This document shows, one piece after another, positions 57,762 to 64,000 of a DNA stretch of 64,000 nucleotides. A model generated the notes under the pieces. The model did not search any database. It worked only from the letters and a program-made list of their open reading frames with translations, and was not told the origin of the DNA. The stretch lies in contig OX246743.1 of NCBI GenBank assembly GCA_945910005.1, positions 43,930,736-43,994,735 on the forward strand, written 5' to 3'. The position numbers and the translations under genes are program-made. The DNA comes from Isoperla grammatica. Its lineage: Eukaryota; Arthropoda; Insecta; Plecoptera; Perlodidae. Within the stretch, counting starts at the first letter, position 1. Each line of letters starts with the position of its first letter.

Positions 57762-60700
57762 CTGGAAATAACGGGAACAACTTCACGGGATGCTTTTTAC
57801 CTTTAGGGGTGTTTTTTGTTCTAAGGGAAAGTTTTACAGATTGGAAATTTTCATAGTTGTAGTTAATATACAAGCAAAGGTTTCAGGCCTATGTGTAGAT
57901 TTTTATTGTAATTTTTTTTAAATCGTGAAAGTGCTGCTTGTTGATTGTTTTTATTTTCTATTAGCAAAACATAATAGGCACTCGTATGTTTTTCTAGTAG
58001 GCATGTCATAAATTGTTGAAAATTCAAAATATGATGATAATTTTTATTGACTAACATGATTAATGTTATACATACCTGAACTTGGAAATAAACATTTAAG
58101 ATGGTGTGGATGAACTTCATTGTCCATTATCATTATTAACTCCAAAGTCACTGTACGTGCCGCTATCAAATCAATTTAGTTCCAGAATTTAACAAAATCC
58201 AAGCAAGAACCACAACGTGAAATCTGGATCTTCTCACTAGTGAGTCATTGAAAGGGAAAGTACATAGAATAGTAGTAAATTATTTATGATACAGTACATA
58301 GTAATACATAATCTATCTCTCGGATATGCCAGGCAAAGTGAAGGGAAATACAAATACTAATTGGGCTACGGGTTTTTAGCACTTGCGAGCGAAACATAGA
58401 AGATATTCTTCTTCATTGTCTTCTATGACTGGAGTTTTCAATTATTCTCCAGACTTCCAACCACCTCTTTTCCTTCTTTTTTCCCTAGCCCTTGGTCAAT
58501 TACATATTTTCTTCTTTGCATTCTTTCTAAATTCATTCTTCTCAAGTTATCTTTTCTCACAAATTACGTTTCTAATAAACGTAACTCAATCAGCGGTAAA
58601 GTAGAGTTGATTTAGATTTTGTAATCCAATCCATGAAGTTGGTTACCATATTTTCAACACTACTACACAGTGCTGATATATATATTACTAATAGTTAAAC
58701 AACTAATGGAAGTGACATGCCGGCATACCTACACATTCCATGCATGCGAGGAGAGAGATGTGAGTGGTAGCATATTACAGTACGTGGTAGTGTTAAGACT
58801 TCACACATGATGCGGTGACGGTACTTGTAGCTGTAGGTGCCGACTTCAAATAAATATGAGTCGACACTGTGAATTATAAGTTATAACTCACCTGATCATC
58901 TCCAGCAGTAACAGGAATCGAACGAAGAGTTTGACAATTAGTTCGAAAATAACTTCAAATAAAAAAAAAATTAACAAATAAATCCTGATTAACTTTAAGC
59001 TTAAATGGCCACACTAGTCAAGACATAAAAAATAATTTGGGTGTGTTTTTTACACAGTAAAAAGTAAAGCCACTAATGTTTTGAAGAGATAATTTTGGAA
59101 ATTAAAAAACAAGCCTACCTACCACTCAAGCCAAAACTGACCCCCATGGCCAACACTGAAGACAAACATTATCTGCCAAACAGATTAAAACCCTAAAGTA
59201 TTATGCAAAAAACAAAGCCAAAAGTGCAATGATACCGTTATGAATACTACTTCAATTCAAATTCATATGTACAAATCATGTTCAATTCATACATTATTAC
59301 CAAATACCAACACTACAAAGTACAAACAACTATTAAATCTGGAGCTGTGTAAAAGGGTCACTGAAATGTGTAGACATCCGCTAATATATTTTATTTAATC
59401 TGTGTATGTATGTAGATTGAATAAATTAATTATGTAAAGAAAATGTAATAAAAAAATCATTGAGATTTGTATTCTTCTACAAGCCAAACTACCACGATAT
59501 CCAGCAAACCTTGAAGCATAACTAGCTACAGCCCATATTGTTACGTTAGTGTGTTAGTACATGCAACACCTAGGTATACCAACCTTCATTTCATCACCAA
59601 ACACCAAACATACGCACTAACTATTTCAAGCCACTAATTGTTATGACTGAGGAAAGAAGTTGAGAACCAGAACCACCATTTAAGTTTTTAGAAAACAATT
59701 TAATTAAAATGAAAAGCATACAATCATAGAAAAACTTAAATCGATATAATTAATTACATAATAAAACCGAGACAAGTAGGCCTACATTGTCAATAGTGTC
59801 ACATTATTTTTACATTAAATTGAATAGTTTGCACTACTAGTGTTTGTTTGTTATGCAAATCACATTGTATGTAACTTATGCTTATCCCTGTTTTTTTAAA
59901 TCATTTCTAATAATTGGCAGCATTTGAATAAACAGGGACAAGCAATGCTGGTGCGCCACAGGTAACATTGTATTATTAATTATTATTATTATTAGTATTA
60001 GTATTATATCTTGAACCCTTTGAATAGTAGAACCACTACTACTACAAGATACTATACAGACTTACATGTTAGGTGACTAACAATAGGTACTTCAGTTTGT
60101 TACGGACAACAGTGACCATTAATTTAACCAACTCCAATGTTTCTGATTCAGGGGACATTATTAATTGAGAAGTCCGTTTATAAAACGTGTACCTCAATAG
60201 GAAGTTTTCTATAAGTCTGGGACAAGTTGGTGATCATGTTAAGGTATAATTGAGGTACTTGGAGCGCACACATAACAGGAAGAAGGAAAGAAAAGGAAGA
60301 GGCATTGAGCTTGGCTTTAACAATTAATGTTAACTGCAACGAACGACACTTTCTAAACCACAAAAAGTTGTTCCTTATTTTAATATCAGGTATCACTGAT
60401 GTCAGTTTAGTTCAAAACATTGAAAACACAACATTAGTAAGAAACACAACCCAGGAAGCCATATTAGTTAATTCACAATGCAGACAAGAGACGGCAGCTT
60501 TACAAGAGCCCCTTGATTGCAATATACACGTGTCCTACATAAGATTATTATGTTAAAATTTACATCAAACATACTTCATTTGATAAACTATTACTGAAAA
60601 TAAAATCTAATAGGACTAAAAACACATAGCATACGTTTTAACTTGCATAAGGCTGATCTAATTCTCAAAGTGCGCTGAAACTAGTATTTCCCCATAAAGG

Positions 60701-63511
60701 CATAGCACATCTCCCAGTTATATTTGTTAATATTAATAAGAGCGTTTACTATAACTATGTAAAGTAAACTACCATTATACTAATACAAATAAAGGCAGTC
60801 CCATGCATTGATTGATTGATGAAACACAAACAGTTTCTCACAGTATTGCTTACATTTTGTTATATTTTATACAAACCCAGTAAAGATGGATTAATTGACT
60901 AATCACGCGAATTATCGAGTTATCATGTCATGCAATAAATAGTTGATATAACAAACAAAATACAAGTACTAATTACGCACAAGCCAACACGTGTGTAAAC
61001 TCCAATGAGGCACAAAACAAAATTTACTTTTAATTTATCCAAAGTATTTTATCTAAGTTCCTAAAATTACAAAATTTGAAAATGATTTATAACATTTTGA
61101 AAGACACTGTATTAAGAGACATGGTGTTAGAAAGTGCCATGTTTTCAAAACTAGCTGGCTCAGAGTTAAAAAAGTTGTTTTGCACACTTTTGTAATTTCT
61201 GTCATGTATTTTTTTTTATAGCTTGACATTGTTTTTTTAAATTTAACAATTAAACCAGAATAAGAAACTGGATTTAAAAATGCGTCAGAACCGGTAAAAG
61301 TGGTGTTATTTTGTGGAAATGGATAGACAATATAATTAGTGTTATTGTCAAAAACGTTTTTATTTTGTCATTTTGATTTTGTTTTAGCTCATATGGTAAC
61401 GTTACGAACAGTCAACAGATAAATGTTAAATTATAACAAGTCATGTTAGAATTTCCCATATTATAGGCCTAGTCGATTGCCAGTTGACTCTAACACCTTT
61501 GTCTATTTTCTATGAGAAATGAAAGACTATAAGTTATTAACTATGTGCAGAACACTCTGAATGCGTTTAAATAAATAAATACATTCACATTTAGAGTCTA
61601 CCCACTCAGTAACAAAACTGATTTTCAGTGGGGGACTTATACACATCTCTTTCTACCCCTTTAATCCAGTGCAATGGAGACGGGAATATTAAAGATTATT
61701 CTAAGTATTAAGGGTGTCTGATAGAAAGGAAGACAGTTTTAGTGATAGATATATTGTACAGATACACCAACATATTATTGTGATCATTTAACAAAACATT
61801 GGGAGCTGCTATTGAGGCTACAAGTACTATAAATTATTGAATCTATCTTTACCTAAAAGGTCATACATCAAACAAGTGTAGGCCTAGGTACCATACCGGA
61901 TACGTTGTACTCGAACATATGTGTTACATAGACATTTTGATCTTGAATATGTTCATATTTAGTGGAAGATTTGGAAGATTTTTTATTACATAATAAATAA
62001 ATAAATATACATATTGCATGTATTTTTAGGGATTACTGATAAAGATAACTCACACATGAAAGAATCACTGCACTGAACCAATCTTAATCCATCTTTGTGA
62101 TTTGTTTGGAATTCGGATTAGTAATAGGTATCTAATATTAGTACATATTTGCTATAAATCAGCAACTCACAGATGTACTAAATACCTGCCCAGAAAAATA
62201 TTCACAGATTTATCTGACTTTATTATCCTAATTAATTTTATTGTTTAATTAATTAATTGCTGTAACACATTATCTCGTAGCTTGTTGACTGCTTTGACTG
62301 CGAACCAACGGAGGTAGTTAGGTGTTCAGTGTAAACCGTACGGGAACATTAACTGGTGGTTTGTCACACAACCCTACTCACGCAATACCGCAAGTTGGTT
62401 GAAACGTTTCAGAATTAAGTTTGTGTTTTCACCTTGGCGACACACCTACTGTCTTAAGGTAAGCTGTCGTTCTTCTGTACCTTCCTCCACACTAGAAACT
62501 TAGCTTCTTAAAACTGACCAAATTAACGTTTTGTTTTTCAGGTTGCCTTACCTATCAGGAAGTGTGTTGGACAGGAAGACGAACGCTAAATAATATTATT
62601 CAACCTTGCTGGGATCGAGCTCAGATCTTTTGCTTGCCGGGCAGGCACTTCAACTACCATTCGACACACGGTTGGGTGATCTAAGCTTATAGGAAAGCCG
62701 AAGTGAATCCAGTGAGGAATTTTATCATCACTTTTGGCTCAAATACATAAGTCATCAATTCCATTTGTGGACAATTACTGAAAGCACAAGAGATTTTCAG
62801 TAGTGTTTAGTTAATGTATGTAATATGTATGCATTAAGGGAAGTGTGTTTCTAAAGCATTGAAGAGTGAGTAATTTTGAATCTACATACTGGGTTCTCCA
62901 GTCCCACAATATAGTGAAACTGGTATAGTAGTCTGACAAACAAAATAGCATGTTTGGATAGTTATAATACTAATTGCTCTTATTTGTTATTTTCTGATTT
63001 ATTCTAGAAAGTTTCATTCATACTTTTAAAATGCTAGTTTTCAAAATTATTTTTGCTTTGATAAAAAATATAAGGAAAATTTAACTAGTAAATACAAATA
63101 TGGGCAATATTCAAAATAATTTGTATGCCAAATTCATTTTTACTTCATCATGGTGACGAAACTTACATGTGAAAACTTTTCAATAGAATTCACCAACAAA
63201 CACGCGCACAACGTCGCATTTTTCTAACTAAAACCCATCAAACTAAAAACTATTGAAATAAAAGCGAAAAGAACGAACGGCCAGTGCTACAAACCTACCT
63301 ACCAACCAACACATTCAAAGCGTACAGTAGACAAACAGTCAACAGGCAGCATCCAGTGCAACAAGCTACAAGCGTGCTGCATTGCATGACACTTCTCCGG
63401 GCAGGCATTTAGCAATCTCAAAGCCAAGACCACCACCGACAACAGTTAGGAAGGCAATCTGCGTTAGAGTTAGACCACAAGTTGAAGCCCTAGATTGAGT
63501 ACTATGGGTAC
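57762..63511. other. 5.7-kb intron of the adaptor-like gene
   Basis: AT-rich DNA between two phase-matched minus-strand exons. It contains repeat copy B at about 62454-62525, a tRNA-like SINE head near 62605-62675 (minus; GAGCTCGATCCCAGCA-type B-box) and short AT-rich simple sequence. No additional exon was recognised, but short ones could be hidden. Confidence 0.6.
62454..62525 (-). repeat. dispersed repeat copy B, open frame ending KVQKNDSLP
   Basis: Minus strand GAGGAAGGTACAGAAGAACG, then ACAGCTTACCTTAAGACAGT, parallels copy A (AAAAGGTGCAGAAGGATGAC, then AGATTACCTTAGGAAGTAGA) at about 55700-55765. Similarity continues upstream more weakly (AAGAAGCTAAGTTTCTAGTG against AAGAACATGAATGTTCCAGT). 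It lies inside the large intron. Confidence 0.4.
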
Positions 63512-63661
63512 CTTCTTCCTAGTTTCTTCTCTTCTGTCGGGGCAGGTTTGGGAGGTTCGGGGGCCGGTGGGAGGGGTTTCGGTGACTCCGTCTTGGGCTC
63601 GACATTCTTCCAGTCGGGTCCCAGGTGGTTCGGGCTGCCTTCGGATGGGAATGCTTGTGAA
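63512..63661 (-). CDS. most upstream visible exon of adaptor-like gene (partial gene)
   Basis: 150 nt, acceptor GTATTCTAG before 63661, donor GTACCC at 63511. One leading base completes a codon, and the exon ends in phase 2 (AG), which joins T of the next exon to give Ser. It encodes SQAFPSEGSPNHLGPDWKNV, EPKTESPKPLPPAPEPPKPA and PTEEKKLGR. It is very proline-rich (PPAPEPPKPAP). Earlier exons, including the start and any folded domains, lie beyond the window edge, so the name of the protein depends on them. Confidence 0.8.
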
Positions 63662-64000
63662 CTAGAATACATAACAACGTTCGGGTTTACATTTCATTCA
63701 AAAAAATCAAAAAGAAAATTCACAACCATATATATATTTGCATTTCAGGCTGCACAGGATGCTTTTTTAGCATTGTTTTATATGAACATAATCATGCATC
63801 TTAAATTTTCCATTGTTGATGTACAATTAATAAAGAAATCAATTAAAAGAAATTATTAACACAAACTGAAGAAAATAATTACGTTATTACATTTGACGAA
63901 TTTAAAACAAAAATCCAAAAAACACTATTTTCATAACTTAAAAAATTATACTTTTACTATTTAATAAAAATGTAGTTGTAGTAGTTTTTCATCAGCAACT

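Overview
The window looks like nuclear DNA of an invertebrate animal, probably a protostome. It is AT-rich and mostly non-coding. Exons are short and more GC-rich than their surroundings, introns are long, and poly(A) signals, TATA boxes, tRNA-derived SINEs, foldback transposons and many tandem repeats are present. I saw no bacterial operons, rRNA or CRISPR. I cannot choose confidently between mollusc, arthropod and other invertebrates. Frequent TAGGCCTA-type words, the SINE tails and a long AAAT array fit several of these groups.

Two protein-coding loci are well supported. (1) Positions 18173-18805 (minus) hold an intact intronless proteasome beta-2/PSMB2-type subunit with its own TATA box and poly(A) signal. 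(2) Positions 53693-63661 (minus) hold the 3' part of a multi-exon gene for a Pro/Ser-rich, probably disordered adaptor-like protein. Four of its exons join with matching codon phases. A probable C-terminal exon lies further downstream, but one linking exon is still unresolved.

Several shorter coding signals are plausible but incomplete: a terminal exon near 2.5 kb (minus), a terminal exon near 27.3 kb (plus), a tandem pair of homologous first-exon-like segments at 33.6-33.9 kb (plus), a TATA-linked mini first exon at 36.3 kb (plus), and a signal-peptide first exon at 41.0-41.1 kb (minus). The signal-peptide exon is wedged between a GC-rich 100-bp array on its promoter side and a 94-bp array in its intron. 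Units of the 94-bp array carry copies of that exon's own end and splice donor.

The rest is repeat-rich non-coding DNA: at least two tRNA-derived SINE families, a decayed non-LTR retrotransposon fragment (15.3-15.6 kb), a TTAA-flanked piggyBac-type nonautonomous element (29.1-29.8 kb), other inverted-repeat elements (11.1, 31.4, 32.7, 40.4, 44.6 and 45.1 kb), minisatellites (49, 50, 94 and 100 bp units), a 570-bp AAAT array directly beside a splice donor, a GA array and several G/C homopolymers. The best candidates for something undescribed are the tandem homologous exons at 33.6-33.9 kb and the array-exon-array locus at 40.6-41.9 kb.
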